NCBI GenBank assembly: GCA_020002185.1
Contig: CM034536.1
Location: 10,858,877-10,922,876 of the forward strand
Source of the DNA: Paraescarpia echinospica
Lineage: Eukaryota; Annelida; Polychaeta; Sabellida; Siboglinidae
Reading direction: 5' to 3'
DNA: 64,000 nt
The stretch's first letter is position 1. Each line of letters opens with the position of its first letter. Under the pieces are notes generated by a model. It made no database searches, had not been told where the DNA came from, and worked only from the letters and a program-made list of their open reading frames with translations. A program made the position numbers and the translations under genes. Of this stretch, positions 32,660-46,429 are shown piece after piece.

Positions 32660-35120
32660 TCATTCGGTATATTAAAGAATCTATACAGGCATATAAAGTA
32701 CAAAATTAATGAAAAGAAAACAACATTGCGAGAAAGTTATTTGGTGCAACATAGTTACCAGAAGCTCAACATTAACAATAGGACTAGTTTATCGTAGTCC
32801 TAACATACGACAAGAGGATGATGTAAAACTGCACAATGCTATAAATGAGATTAGTAAAGGGGAATGTGTTATAATGAGTGATTGGAGGTGATGACCAACA
32901 GTTTCTACTTCTAATATAGGACTGTTTCTTTACCCAACAAACCAACCAGAGGTGGGAATGTGTTGGATTTAATCTTCTCAAAAACTAATTAGTTGATAAT
33001 GTTAAAATACATGAACCTTTGGGATCTAGTGATCATAACCAGATCCATCTTAGTATAAAAGTACAATCCGGCAATAATGGTAAAAAGTGATGGAGGAGAA
33101 ACTTTACCAAAGGCAAATATAAACAGATGAGAAAATAGTTAGCACACATAGATTGGACTAACTTAATGAAGGACAAGACAGCAACTGAATGTTGGACCAT
33201 TTTGAAAGATGAGATTTAGGGCATTATTGAAAGATTTGTTCCCTAAAAAAGCAAAGGAAATGATCTAGGAAGAAACACCTATCAAAAGAAGCTATACGAA
33301 AGATTGCTTACAAACAAATTATGTGGAGAGTTTTCAGAAACACTGGAAATATAGAAGACTATAACAACTACAAAGAGGCCCTTAACCTACCTACAACCGA
33401 AATTAGAAAATCCAAACAAACATTTGAGAAAAAATTGGCGAATTATATAACAAATTATAGCAAGAGTTTCTACCCTTATTTATGTAAGGAGTAAACAGAA
33501 TGTTTCAAATGGCAGAGGCCTTGAACGAATATTTCAGCTCAGTGTTTACCATAGAAGATATAAGTTCACTGCCATTATTAGTTACTAAATTTGAGGGGGA
33601 TGAATCAAATCAATTAGGGCAGTTGTTTGTTACTCCTGAAATGATATCAAAGAAAATTCAGATGATGAAAGAAAACAAATCACCTGGAGTTGACGGGATA
33701 CCACCAAAACTGCTTAAGGAAATTGTAGACCAAATCAGTACATCACTTGCTATATTCTTTAACTTGTCACTTAAAGAGGGAATCGTTCCACTAAAATGGA
33801 AAGAAGCAAACATTACGCCATTATTTAAAAAGGGACCGAGGAGCAAGACAGCAAATTACAGACCAGTTAGTTTTAACATAAGTTTTATGCAAATTATTAG
33901 AAATGCTTATTAGAGACCACATGGTGGAATTCCTTGTAAAACAAAAATTAATAAATGCATCTCAACATGGGTTCCTAAATGCCAGGTCTTGTCTATCCAA
34001 TCTCTTATGTTTTTTAGAAGAAATTACAAAGTGAGTAGATGATGGCTCACCAGTGGATATTGTCTATTTAGATTTTCAGAAAGCGTTTGAAAAAATGCCA
34101 CATCAAAGATTGTTACTTAGACTAAAAGCCCATGGTATAGCGGATGGTGTGATCAGTTGGATACAAACATGGTTGACAGACAGAACACAGAAAGTAATAG
34201 TAGAGGGGGATTTCAAACTGGAAACCAGTTTTGACTGGAGTGCCACAGGGGTCGGGACATATATCATTCTTTATATATATAAATGATTTGGATGATGATG
34301 TATCAAGCAAAGTACTGAAATTTGCAGACGATACAAAAGTGTTCAGAACAGTTAAAACAGATGCAGATAAACACAGTTTACAGGATGATCTAGCCAAATT
34401 GGTCAAATGGTCTGAAAACTGGCAAATGTTATTCAACTATAGGAAGTGTAAATGCATCCACATAGGACATGGAAATGTGAACAAAGAATACAATAATGGA
34501 GGATACTATATTAGATAAAATTGTAAAAGAAAAGGACTTAGGAGTAACAGTTAGTACTGACATGAAAGTTTCAGAGCAATGTGGAATTGCTGCTTCAAAG
34601 GGTAACCAAATACTAGGGCTAATTAGGAGAAATATCACATACAAGGAAAAACAGCTAATTGTACCACTGTACAAAGCAATAGTTAGGCCACATTTGGAAT
34701 ATTGTATACAAGCATGGAGGCCATAATGTAAGAAGGACATAGATAAGCTAGAAAGAGTGCAACAAAGAGCAACTAAGCTGAATCCTGAACTGAATGATCT
34801 TCGTTATGAAAGATGCCTATGAGATTGTGGGTTGACAACACTAGAGATTAGGAGACTAAGAGGAGACCAAATAGAATTTTTTAAGATATTGAATGGTTAT
34901 GACTTATGTGGATATTGATAAAAAATATTTTCTTCAAACTGAAAGAAGGCAGTATAACCAGTGTAGGTTGGATATGAGAAAGTACTCATTCTCTCAGAGG
35001 ACAATAAATGACTGGAACAAATTATCTGATGATTGTGTTAATGCTAGCAGTGTGAATATGTTCAAAAATAAAATTGAGGGTGGGGTATACGTAGGTGGAA
35101 AATTGTTGGACTCTCGATAA
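32660..35120 (+). mobile_element. Degraded LINE (CR1-like), endonuclease and RT
   Basis: A series of frames gives the domains in order: the end of an endonuclease domain (LTIGLVYRSPNI near 32780, SSDHNQIHL near 33025), a linker (IEDYNNYKEAL near 33350), RT (KSPGVDGIPPKLL near 33680, NYRPVS near 33855, VYLDFQKAFEKMPHQRL near 34060, the catalytic FADDTKVFR at 34321-34347) and the C-terminal tail (HLEYCIQAWRP near 34700, YSFSQRTINDWNKL near 34985). Many stops and shifts show the copy is dead. Typical length for the two domains, so only the 5' part is lost. Confidence 0.88.
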
Positions 35121-36370
35121 GCGAAAGGCTTCCTTGTCCACATGCCTTCTGGAGCTTATAGCTCTAGTCGGCAATATTGTTAAATCTTGTACCGACGATC
35201 AACTTGCTTCCATGCATGGATCACATTTGATGAACTTAATAAATTGTATGTTCGAGTATCACTATCTTTTATTAGAATAATTATGTAGTAGGCCAATTGA
35301 CCAATATTAACCAATGTGGACTCGGCAGTCTGCGATTTTACAAAATCACCAAACGTTGGTTCAGCAGATCAGCAAAATAGTGTTAACGCTGGATGAATTT
35401 TCAGCTCTCCGGTGAACTTGTGATGGTAGTTGGTGAACGGAATGTTAATAAACATCTCAAGAAGTGTGGCTATGTCTTCATCACATTTATTTTACCACAA
35501 ATCGTAAGTTTAGGGACACTTGACTTTTTGCGAATGTGGAAAACGTATGGAATTAGCATCTGTCGGACGAACATTCCCTGATTGCAAAACCTACAGAATC
35601 AATGTTTTGACACATGATTTAACTTAATAAACACAAATTACAATTCATTATGCAACATTAAGACACAATAACGGATGCATGACAGGATCTAAACAATTCA
35701 AATCCAAATGAATTTAAGCAAGACGTGCAGCCGCCGGGGCGGGTGACATGTACGATACAGCGACCTACTATAGCGGTACATGCGCGACACAGCAATGTTA
35801 CAATGTCATTAAATCTATACATTATAACTATAAGATGGTCCCTTGTAAATTTAATTTCGGTACATTTAAAATTGTTTAAATATTACTGACATAATATTAT
35901 TTACCTGGGTATACTGATCTAATAAGACTAGCAAAGATTCAAATTAATTTGCTGGTGATCAATAAGTAAGTAACTTTATTTACAACGTAACAATGTAACA
36001 TACAGTTAACATATATGTCATACAAATGGAAATGTGTTACATTGCTTGGATGTCACTTGGCTAAAAGCCGTCTTCCAGTGACACCATTTGATTGTCATTA
36101 CTCTATGATTACAATCATAACAATCATCAAAATCATGTTACACAACTCACTCAAATTCATCACCAACCCACCTCCGTACTGATAATATTAAACCGGAGTA
36201 TTATTTAACATATAGTATGTGCTGTTGTTGGTGATATATGACAACGAACTGAGAAGTATGATCAATTGAAGTATATGTAAGTGAATAGAGAGGCGATCCA
36301 AACATTTGTACTTGGTTAACAACGTAGTGTAAGAACGGTGATAGACTTACAAACAAAGGTAGAGTTTCAT

Positions 36371-39300
36371 TTAATCAGTTTCATTACATTCTGAACATCT
36401 AGGATTTATACAGTTCACATGACGAAGATATGCGTTTAAGTAGAAGTCACACAACACACGCCTAAACTTTAACCTGTGTTTAGTGTTTCTTATTTTTTCG
36501 TTTATATTGTTCCAGATTCTTGTGAAATTATGTTTTGGTAGCTTAGACGAAAAATGTGTTCTAGGTGTCTCTTTAACAAGAAGGTTGCATTGTCTGGTTA
36601 TTCTTATACTTTTGTCTAAAGTCTTTATGATCGCAAAATTTGTAAATGACTTGGGTAATAAATCATGTTTAAAGTCATACATAAATAGTGAGACCTGTAG
36701 TTTATATACATCTGACATTTTTAGTATTTTGTCAGACTTAAATAAAGGATCAGTATGACTCCTATATACTTTTTTATTAATTATTCTTAAAGCACGTTTT
36801 TATAAAATTTCTATTTTCTTTGTGTTTCCATTGCCCCATGCTTGTATACCATATGTTATATGACTGTGAATTAGTGTAATATAATGATTTTAATGACTTA
36901 TATGGTAAGAAATATTTCACTCTATTTATTGCAAAAATAGCTCTAGATATTTTGGAACTAATTATGTTGATGTGTTCTTTCCATGTTAGGTGCTTATCTA
37001 TATACAATCCCAGGAATTTTACAGTTCCGTCATTTTTATACTTGCCAACCTGGTTGATGACTTCATTATTTATTTTAATGCTATTGTTTACCTCATAGTT
37101 TGAATTTACAGGACTAAAAACAGAATTGTGTCTTTTTGACGTTCAAGCACAATTTGTTCGCACACAACCAGTTGTATAATTGTTTTAGTTCTTGATTCAC
37201 TGTTATAACTAAATGTTCAATATCATATCTTGAATGGTAAACAGTGGTATCATCTGCAAAGGATAGCAAGTTTAGAGAACTAGAATTCACTATGTCATTA
37301 ATATAAATTAGAAAAAGCACAGGTCCTAGTATGGATCCTTGTGGTACTCCATATGTCATATTGATCAGTGGAGATTTGCAATTATTTATTTCAATATATT
37401 GTTTACGATTAGAAAGGTAACTGGCAAACCATCTATTACTTATTCCTCTGATTCCATAATGATTTAACTTATACAACAAAATGTCATGGTTAATTGTATC
37501 AAACGCCTTAGATAAGTCGAGAAACACAGCCAATATAATATCTTTGGTAGTTTTGTCATTTGCATCTGCTATGTCTTTAAGTAAGTGTAATATAGGGTGT
37601 ATAGTGGAATATTTTGAGCGAAATCCATATTGATGTTTATACAGTATATTATATTTCTCTAAATATATTACTAATCTGTTACATACTATTTTTTCCATTA
37701 TTTTAGAAAGTATTGGTAAAATACTTATTGGTCTGTAGTTATTAAACACATTAATATTTCCTGATTTATAAATTGGAATTATTTTAGCAATTTTTAAATT
37801 ATCAGGTAACAAAGGAATTATTTATGATGTACACAAGTGGGATTGCTATTTCCTCAATGGTCTGTTGTACAAGTTTTGTAGATAAACTACCGAAGCCTTC
37901 AGTGCATTTAGTTTTTGCACTATTCTTTTGATTTCGTTTACATCAGTAGGTTGCATGAAAAAGTTCACAGGATAGTTATCTTTTAGGTGCGCATGAAATG
38001 AGGTTGTGGGAGGAGGTATTGAATCACTCACTGATTTACCTATATCAGCAAAGAAACGGTTAAACTCTTCAGCAATAAAAGCCGAATTTGATACTTTTTC
38101 TCCTTTTACAATGAAAGTTTGAGGTAATTGGAAACTCTTTTTTTGATTAAATATTGCCTTCCTCAGTATGGTCCATGTTTCTTTGATGCTATATTTACGT
38201 TCTTCCAATATTTCAGTATAGTACTTAATTTTTGCTGCTCTTTTGATCTTATTAAATAGTCTACAATATACCTTATAAGCATCCTCTCTCGCTGTATTGG
38301 GCTTATTTAGCTTTCTGCGGAGTAATTTGTCTTTGTTTATTGAAGAAACTATAATGCCTGATGTTACCCAGGGCTCTCTTTTAATATAATTACTATTTAC
38401 TCTGATAGTTTTAACTGGGCAAGATATTTCATAAAGTGATGTATATGTTAACATTAAGTTGTTGTATGCTTCATTTGCATTGCTAGTAGATAGGACAGAG
38501 GAATAGTCAGCCGTAGCCAAGACTCCTAAATTTTAAAATGTTGGTCAAGTTTAACTGGCGTTTTTGTTTATATGCTATGTTTTGTGTAGCAGGTTTACCA
38601 TATATTAAATGAAATATTCCAAAATGGTCAGTCATGTCTGTAACGATAATCCCCGATTCATAGTTGGGGTGAATATGATTAGAATATAAATGGTCTATAA
38701 GAGTTGCTGTAGCAGGTGTTATCCGTGTTGGTTTTGTTATGTGTGGAATGTATCCTTGTGCTATTACATTATCTATAAAATCATTAGTTTCGTTGTGAGT
38801 AACAAAGTTTAGTAAATTAATATTATAATCCCCCATCAGGTACGCTACTTTATTTTCATTTGAGATTTTATCTTGGATGTCTAATATGGTACCCATAAAT
38901 AGATCAAGATCTGCACGTGGATGAGAGTTGGGACGATAGATTACACCCACAATTATAGGTTTACATTTCTTAGTTTGAACCTCTACAAAAATGGACTCAA
39001 ATACATGAGGAATAAATATTGACAAGTCTTCACGTTTAAAATAGGTGTATTTTTCACTGATGTATAGGCCAACTCCACCATGCCCATCGTCTGTATCTAG
39101 TCTTGTATTGAATAGTAAATTGTGATACCCATTTATTTTATAACGTAAAACATGTTGAACTTTAAAAACTTCAGTTAGTCCAATGAGATCTAGAGTCAGG
39201 CCTTTTGACGACATATTAGAAAGTAATTCTTGAAGAGAATCCCATTGAGTCTCCAAACTACGGCAATTGATACAGAACATTGATAAAGATATGTTTTCTG

Positions 39301-39475
39301 GTTTAAATGCTTCAGAAAACTCAACTGCAGTAAAATATTTACAATCATGTGTGTTAAGAGAAAATGGAGAATCATCATACTTTTCATTTTCAATGTGTTT
39401 GGCTTCATTGAATATTGATTTTAAGTCAAAGTTTTTATTTGTTTGGATCCGGCTAATATTAATAGATTCTGCCAT
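36371..39475 (-). mobile_element. LINE, nearly complete ORF2, - strand
   Basis: Longest LINE reading in the window. Frame 39475-38507 holds an endonuclease (LIGLTEVFKV, GVIYRPNSHPRADL, YLMGDYNINLL, VTDMTDHFGIFH, the last being the catalytic DH block). Frame 38520-37846 is the linker. Frame 37812-37114 is RT with NYRPISILPILSKIMEKIV, FLDLSKAFDTINHDILLYKL, GVPQGSILGPVLFLIYINDI and the catalytic FADDTTVYH. Two further frames to 36371 give the C-terminal region (NFTRIWNNINEKIRN) with a terminal CINPRCSEC. Few breaks, so this is a fairly young but inactive copy. The 3' end is probably near 35960 (AAGTAAGTAACTTTA). The start at 39475 is only the first ATG of the frame. Confidence 0.92.
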
Positions 39476-40164
39476 TTACAAATGTATTAGAGCACATCAT
39501 AATGATCCTTTCAGAGTTCGTTGAAAAAAATTGACAAAAACATTCAAAAATAAGTACATAAATATAACTAGTGTATGAATGCATATCATAATATACATCA
39601 TAAGTACATATCCGTTGAAAGTTATCTTCAGATTGTAAAGTACAGAACTTTGCACATACTGAAGTATGTATACGTTGAATAAAACAATATCACATTAGTT
39701 TTATTTACGTGACAAAATTTATGCTTCCTGGTTTTCCATTGGTTGTACTGTTGGTTGTCGGGGTGGGATTTTCAATGATAAACTGACGCAAACATCTGAC
39801 TGTGCATTGTATTTGTTGGTAGCAGTTTCTTGCAACATTCTTGAAAATATTCATAACTGTTGTCTCATTCTTATCATAATCCATCATTGTAATATTTATT
39901 TATTTTATATTGACAATATAAGTACACATTTCTACTTCCTCAGCATCTCTAAAAATATTTGTTGAAACATCATATGATATGTCTCCTTTTAATATTCGTG
40001 ACGAAAAACACTGTTAATCACTTAATGGCCTGGGAAATATTTTTGTGATTAAACGAGTATTTAAAAAAAATACATTTGAGATCAGATTGTGCCTAACGGC
40101 AGGAAGATTATTTAAAATTAAATAATTTCTTAACGTTTTTCAAAGCTTCGATATATCATTACAG

Positions 40165-40975
40165 TGTACATGCCACTGCTACAGTGGCACTGGTATTATT
40201 GCCATTACATCAGTCAAAAATTAAGAAATGTAACCCACTGGCCTGGGGGATTAGTAGCCTTAATATGTTATGAATCCCCATGAAAAATCGCTAGTCCCTC
40301 ATTTTTGGTGGACATTGGTGAAATGCAAATTTGTCTCATTAATTTGAACATCACTTTTGTTTTCTTTTTTAATATGGGGAGCAGGTGACAAAACTACAAT
40401 TTTTTTCACACTTGCAAGTTGCACATAATTTGCAAAACACCCTCATGCATGATTCATTATCTAAGTCCTTTGCTGCCTCATCTCTCCCCCAGCCTCAACG
40501 ACAGTTTCATCATCATGCTAGTCAGTGGCAGTGCCAGTGGATGAACCCATAAGTGTAGTTGTACTCTTGGTACCTGTATGCGCTGCGACGACTCTACATT
40601 GCAACGCCAATAGGTACAATGTAGTGGCTGAACATTTTACATCGGTTTAAAAAATCGGAAATCTTGAAGCAAAGATTTGAGATTTATTTTCCGATATACT
40701 GTCTTACGTTTATGTATGTATAGTACATGTAAATCAAATTACTTGCATTTATGTTGTTAAAAAAATCAGTGGAAAATAGCGGCACTATAGCTACTCACCC
40801 AGGGGAGTGAGGACACTAGTGCTAGCCAAATGTTACTCATCTCTTGGCATTTCTACTCACCTTGAGTGAGCGTTAAGTTCTATGCCTGATTACATGCCAC
40901 TGCTACAGTGGCATTGGTATTCTTGCTTTTATTACATGCCACTGCTGCAATGGCACTGGTATTCTTGCAATTATG
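40165..40975 (+). repeat. Three copies of a short hairpin-forming repeat
   Basis: ACATGCCACTGCTACAGTGG occurs near 40170 and 40893, and a variant (CCACTGCTGCAATGG) near 40938. Each is followed by CA(C/T)TGGTATT(A/C)TTGC. CCACTG/CAGTGG can pair, so each copy can form a small hairpin. Confidence 0.7.
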
Positions 40976-42213
40976 TTTGCAAATTTAAGATGCCAAACTG
41001 ACAGTATAACGTGCACAAATATTTGATACGTTCCAATTATCTTTTATGACAAGCTGACAGGATTGCCATACTACAACTAGGGCTAGGTGTTAGAAAAACA
41101 GTGAATTTTGTAGTCAACTTCCCACATTACATTAATCTTTGTTGTAGTCAAAACTCTGAATCATGCCCATGTCAAATCGATGCCGTGATACTGGCAAACA
41201 TTCACAAAATAAATCGGGGGCAAAACATATCCCGAGCTTCCCCACCTAAAAGTTTAGGGGGGCATAACCTCTTCCAGGTTCCAATGCCTATAACTACCTC
41301 GGGGTAGGCCTATGTAGCCGGCCCTAATATATTATTTGTCATGTGGCTAATATGAGAGAACATGCCAGCAAACAATGTATACAAAATAGGTATAGTGACA
41401 TTCCTATATTTTCATTATTGACTGTAATAATGCGACATCTCACGAGATTTCAATTAAATTATAATGATCTACCGACTGTACGTCAACTATTTTATAGTTG
41501 CATTAATTAGTAAAGTGGATATTCTTATAAGAAAAAATCATCTCTGTTTATCAACAGACTAACCAACTGTGTCTGTGACCTTTTAATAGTTTAATATAAT
41601 GTTCGAAGTGGTTAGCGCTCCAGATCCGTAAGCGTAATTTCTCAGCTATTGGTCCGGCACTTTTCCGCAATGTATGCGCAGTAAGCGTGTGTGCATCTAT
41701 CTTGCTTTTCTTACCAAAGACTTTCACCAAACTGATTTAGTAAAAAATCTAAGAGATGAGGGGAACAAATTTCAGGAACTTTTGTTGCGTTCACATGGAA
41801 TCACCCATATAGCGAATTATCTTACGGTGTCCTCTTAGTAGTAGCAGAGCCACTGTTACTGTTAATTATATAGTCATCGTCGGTGCTATAGCCAAATCAT
41901 ACGGCGTCCGGCAGGCAATGCCTGAACCATACTAGCGTCCTGTACTGTATAGTAGATGCGTCCGGCAGTCAATCTGTAGTCGATTTATACGTTTTCCGGC
42001 AGTCTGCCGGAGCTACAATCACTGTCCGATAGGCGGCACTGTTGCTATTGTTTACCAGTAGTTTCGCATTGCGCATGCGCAAATGAAGTGCCGGAGCTAT
42101 AGCTACTTTACAGTATGTCCGGATCCGGACCAATAGCAACGGCCTATAATGTTTATTTAATTAAAGGCAAAACAGCAGAAAACACATGAAATGATGAATC
42201 AATTTCTTCTTAC

Positions 42214-42444
42214 CTCTTGTTGAGCATCGGGGCTATACACTATCAGTATCGAGGTGCTAACAGCATTTATTATCAGTCCTGTTAGCGTCATAGCATTAGG
42301 AGCCCACCACAAGGGTATTTGTTCCACCAACCATCGCCAGAATTTCTGCATCACAGGCTCCGTAACAGATGTTCCCTCAGAGCTATACTTATGCTCTGTC
42401 AGTCTCCGCAGCTGGGCCGGCGTGAGCACTTCTGCCATGGTCAT
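42214..42444 (-). CDS. CEPT1: CEPT1-like exon 1 (start codon)
   Basis: 231 nt, 77 codons from the ATG at 42442-42444 to the donor GTAAGA starting at 42213. It encodes MTMAEVLTPAQLRRLTEHKY and later FWRWLVEQIPLWWAPNAMTL. LS--QL-RL-EHKY and WLV---P-W-APN--TL-GL are the conserved N-terminal blocks of CEPT1/CHPT1 before the first membrane helix. The second ATG, two codons on, sits in ACCATGG, a better initiation context, so the protein may start there. Ends at a codon boundary, compatible with either exon 2. Confidence 0.94.
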
Positions 42445-43349
42445 GTTTCTACGTAGACAATATAGCCACTCGTTTATACAATGCTGATGTGGGTAGATTA
42501 ATAGCGTGTCGCATAACCGTAGCGGTTCCTGGTCACTTCCCTGAGCTTACAAAACACGGTATTACGACTCGCGCCCACTTAGGCTCCGTGACGAGTTGAT
42601 GTCGCAATTGGGTTGATGTCATACGTTTCGCGACACAAGTTCCGACCCAGCTCCCGGAAGGCAACGGAAATTGCCGAACAGCGCTGACTATCGTGGTTAA
42701 TTAAGCAATCGATAAGTAAATTGTACGCATGTGAGAATCACACGTCTGTGCTCTTGAGAAGACAACTGGTTTACCTGAAATTTACTAATCTACATTCAAC
42801 AAATATAGAATCTCTTGGGCAGGCACGGAATGTTGATTTTACAGTTGATCATACAATCTGTACTTTGCTATTAAAAATGTGTTAAATATTTATAGTTAAT
42901 AAACTAGATGGCCAATAAATATTATTGTAAGATATGCATTTTTGTGAATGAAATTATTTATAAATACAATAAATACACTTTTTGCCAAATGTTTACGCAT
43001 TCATCGTAATAACGATCAATAGGCTACTTCGAGTGCAACATTAATATACTGCAAAAGTAATAAACACTTACATAAATACTAATAAACAAACCGACATGTG
43101 GCGCTATGTGTGGGCCGTGGCCATACCTAGGACTCTAGCCATACCAGAGCCGTTCAAGTCATTTATATACATGTATTTATCAATGGCTCTGGCTATACCT
43201 ACCGTCTCTGTATCTAGACTTGTATAAAGGGACCTTAGCCATACCAATCAGATCTTGCAAGTATCTCAAAATTATATATATATATATATACATATACTGA
43301 AAGAAAAGCGCGAGCATACATAATTATATAATGTTAAAAATACATAATT
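42445..43349 (-). other. Upstream region of the CEPT1-like gene
   Basis: Expected 5' UTR and promoter. No TATA box could be assigned. A (TA)n run is near 43273-43290. Repeated TAGCCATACC near 43137, 43190 and 43233. Confidence 0.5.
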
Positions 43350-43509
43350 TATACCTGCCAACATTTTTGTTGAAATCCGGGAGATTCCTCAGAGGTTCAG
43401 CACGCTTCCCATATATCTCGGATCTTGACACTGGAAGATGGGGGGGGGGGGGTGAGTGCTGTTGGAGATGGGATGGCTGGAAATTCAGTGGCTCGGCACG
43501 TCTCGCCCT

Positions 43510-44330
43510 TAGCAAAAAATTCTATAGAAAACTATAAATTTCCTATAGTATTCTGTAGTATTATATAGTATTCTATAGTTTTTCTATAGTATTATATAGA
43601 AAACTATAAATTGGCTATGGAAATCTTAATTTCCTACAGAATTCTATAGAATATTTTATAGAATTCTATAGAATATGCTATAGTTTTTAAAGAACCTATA
43701 GTTTTCTGTAGGATTCTATAGAAAACTATAGAATATTCTATAGGATCCTATAGTTTTTAGGCAACCTATAGGTTTTTTGTAGGAATATATAGAAAACTAT
43801 AGGATAATCTATAGAATCCTATAGTTTAAGACAACCTATAGGTTTTTTTGTAGGAATCTGTATAAAACTATAGAATATTCTATAGAATCCTATAGTTTTT
43901 AGAGAACCTATAGTTTTTTGTAGGATTTTATAGAAAACTATAGAATATTCTATAGAAACCTATAGTTTTTTAGAGAACCTATAGTTTTGTGTAGGATTCT
44001 ACAGAAAACTATAACATATTCTATAGAATCCTATAGTTTTTAGAGAACCTATAGTTTTTTTGTAGGATTTTATAGACAATTATAGAATATTCTATAGAAT
44101 CCTATAGTTTTTAGAGAACCTATAGTTTTTTCTAGGATTCTACAGAAAACTATACAATATTCTATACAATCCTATAGTTTTTAGAGAACCTATAGTTTTT
44201 TGTAGGATTTTATAGAAAACTATAGAATATTCTATACAATCCTATATATTTTAGAGAACCTATAGTTTTTGTTGTAGGATTCTACAGAAAACTATAGAAT
44301 ATTCTATAGAATTCTGTGGAAACTTTTAAC
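43510..44330. repeat. CTATAG-rich tandem satellite, unit about 70 nt
   Basis: Around ten imperfect units. Each holds AACTATAGAATATTCTATAG, an AATCCTATAGTTTTTAGAG block and AACCTATAGTTTTTTGTAGG. CTATAG is its own reverse complement, and neighbouring parts pair, so single strands could fold. Confidence 0.93.
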
Positions 44331-44983
44331 CACTGTTTTAGAAACATGTATGTATTTTTTTTTTATGTATACATGTGGTGGATGTTACATATACATGTCA
44401 GTATCGACAGTATGTTGTAAACTAAAACGATGCTACTGTATTATTTTATACCGAAACATTCAGCTAAGCATATTGTTATGAATCCGGCGGCGCCGCCGCT
44501 ACCGCATCCCATAATGTTATTCCCGTGAGTCATTTCGGCGCGTAACGTTCGATTTCGAACAGAAGAAGGCCAGACTGCCTAGCGCGAAGTCGGTAGATTG
44601 CGGACAGAGTCATTATAACGAAGACATTTCGGCCATTCATGCCACGAGACAAACGGTAGGACGTTGCCAAAGATTGCTGTGTGTTGTTTTATAACTATTT
44701 GATCCACAGAGTAAAATACTGTTAACAATATTACGAAATAGTTATAGACAGACAGCCGTTTGCGTAACCGCCAATTCCAACCTGCATCGATGCAACGATT
44801 TTCCCTCGTTTTCTTCTATACCAAATCGATCATTCCGTCACTCCATATTGTTTGTGTATGTCAATTATTAACTTGCCTGGATCTTCGGGTTTTAAAGTAA
44901 GGCTACAGCCTTGTGTACACCCGCCTTTATGCATCGTATTTTGATATTGAGAACGTGGCTTGTCTTGTTATTTTGTGCTTTTA

Positions 44984-45890
44984 TTAAAATTTAAACCTGT
45001 CCATCTTCAATTCTTTGTCGAGTTTTGTTTTGAAGGAGAGGATGTTTTCAGCGTTCACTGTTTGCTGAGAAAGGTTGTTCCAGTCTAGGAAGATGCGTTG
45101 TGAAAAGGAGTGTTTCCTAATATCAAGTCTGCTTGGTGTCTTATACAATTTTTTTTTGTGGCCTCGTGTGCGGTTTGTTGTGATCATGAAGAAGTCCTCT
45201 TGATTGATGTCGTCGATGCCATTGGTAATTCTGTAGACTTTGATCAGGTCTCCTCTTCTTCTTCGGTATGCCAGACTTGGTAAGTTAAGATGTTTCAGCC
45301 TGTCTTCATAGTTTAAGTTTCTTATTTCTGGGACCAGCTTGGTTGCTCTCCGTTGTGCTCTTTCAAGGGTGTTGATGTCTACGGCGTAGTGCGGGTTCCA
45401 AATGGAGTCCGCATAGTCGAGATGTGGTCTCACTAGCGCTGTATATAATAATCGGAAGCTGCTACTGTCCAGATGTTTAAAAGTGTGTTTGATGAGGCCT
45501 GTCATCTGGTTTGCCTTCTTTGCAATGGTGCCAATATGCTGTCGGAATTTTAGGGATCTGTCGAACGTTACACCGAGATCTTTTTCTGTTTCTGATGTGC
45601 TGTTGATTTCTGACACTTCCCCATCTTTACTTGTCATCGTGTATATGGTGTTAAGTTTCGGCTTGCCAAAAGTCAGATGTTTGCATTTCGATGGATTGAA
45701 ATGTAACTGCCATTTCTCTGACCACGATGTTAGTTTGTTAATGTCTTCTTGTAATAGCTTTTTGTCCATTTCACATCTCGATATATTTTTGTATCATCGG
45801 TGAAGATCTTGAGTCCACTGTTTATACCGTCTGGTAGATCGTTGATGAACAGGATAAATAGAATGGGGCCAAGGGGGTTATTGTTTGAGG
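44984..45890 (-). mobile_element. 5'-truncated LINE (CR1-like), RT end and tail
   Basis: A long frame of 261 codons ends at 44984. Upstream pieces give GPILFILFINDLPDGI and then FTDDTKIYRD (near 45800), where the usual FADD is FTDD. The frame continues with a thumb region (LTSWSEKWQLHFNPSKCKHL), LVRPHLDYADSIWNP, AQRRATKLVPEI and a C-terminal FSQRIFLDWNNL. The sequence stops abruptly near 45890, as is common for 5'-truncated insertions. Little damage after that point suggests it is younger than most LINEs here. Confidence 0.88.
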
Positions 45891-46429
45891 TACACACCGA
45901 GCATTATTTTCTTATCAATTATTTTACATTTAGCCAGATGGTAAAGTGGCCTCGACCTACTAGAGTAGATTTGCCTCAATTGTCGCTCATTTCGTTGTTC
46001 GTACCAAGTAACCAACTGCATTGCCATGGCCACGTGAATGAATAATAAAAACAAGTAAAATGCAACTCAGACTGTTAAAAAATACCCTAAATTAAATGAC
46101 AATAGAATGCAAATATGTGATCGATATGTGTGTGTTTCAAGTTCAATTTAGTTACCTTTTTTTGTGATGCATAGGCCATAGCCAACTAGGGACTAGTGTA
46201 GCCGTAGGTATATAATTAACATTTTTAGATATAAACATCAAGTCTATACTAATGTATGTAATGGCAATGCCAATGATTTAAACAACTATTTATTTTGATT
46301 CATAATAACAATATTAACAATTTAGTTGTCTGTTTGTTAATGTTACTAATCCTGATAATAGTGATATATATAAAGGTAGATTACTGTCACAGTACTAGAC
46401 CTACTTGTTCAAAAATTATATGGGTACCG

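Larger units (their letters stand above)
29936..42213 (-). other. CEPT1-like intron 1 (12.3 kb)
   Basis: Contains two LINEs (32660-35120 and 36371-39475) and small dispersed repeats (31750-31840, 40165-40975). Positions 29940-31740, 31850-32650, 35130-35950 and 40980-42210 show no gene; 41880-42130 is locally GC-rich with repeated TCCGGCAG and TCCGGA. Confidence 0.7.
21986..42444 (-). other. CEPT1: CEPT1/CHPT1-family gene span
   Basis: Gene-level entry for a choline/ethanolamine phosphotransferase, a multi-pass ER membrane enzyme that transfers phosphocholine or phosphoethanolamine from the CDP-activated form to diacylglycerol (last step of the Kennedy pathway). Coding exons on the - strand are 42444-42214, then either 29935-29788 or 27965-27818, then 25753-25612, [missing], 23423-23265, 22848-22723 and 22192-21986. 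The missing coding part must have length 1 modulo 3 to keep frame; by comparison with relatives it should be about 70 residues. It most likely lies in the 1000-N gap. NKLVVAHMTKSEM and the C-terminal DLLRYSIYVCRQISTHLHI resemble CEPT1 more than CHPT1, but the window does not settle substrate preference. Confidence 0.93.
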
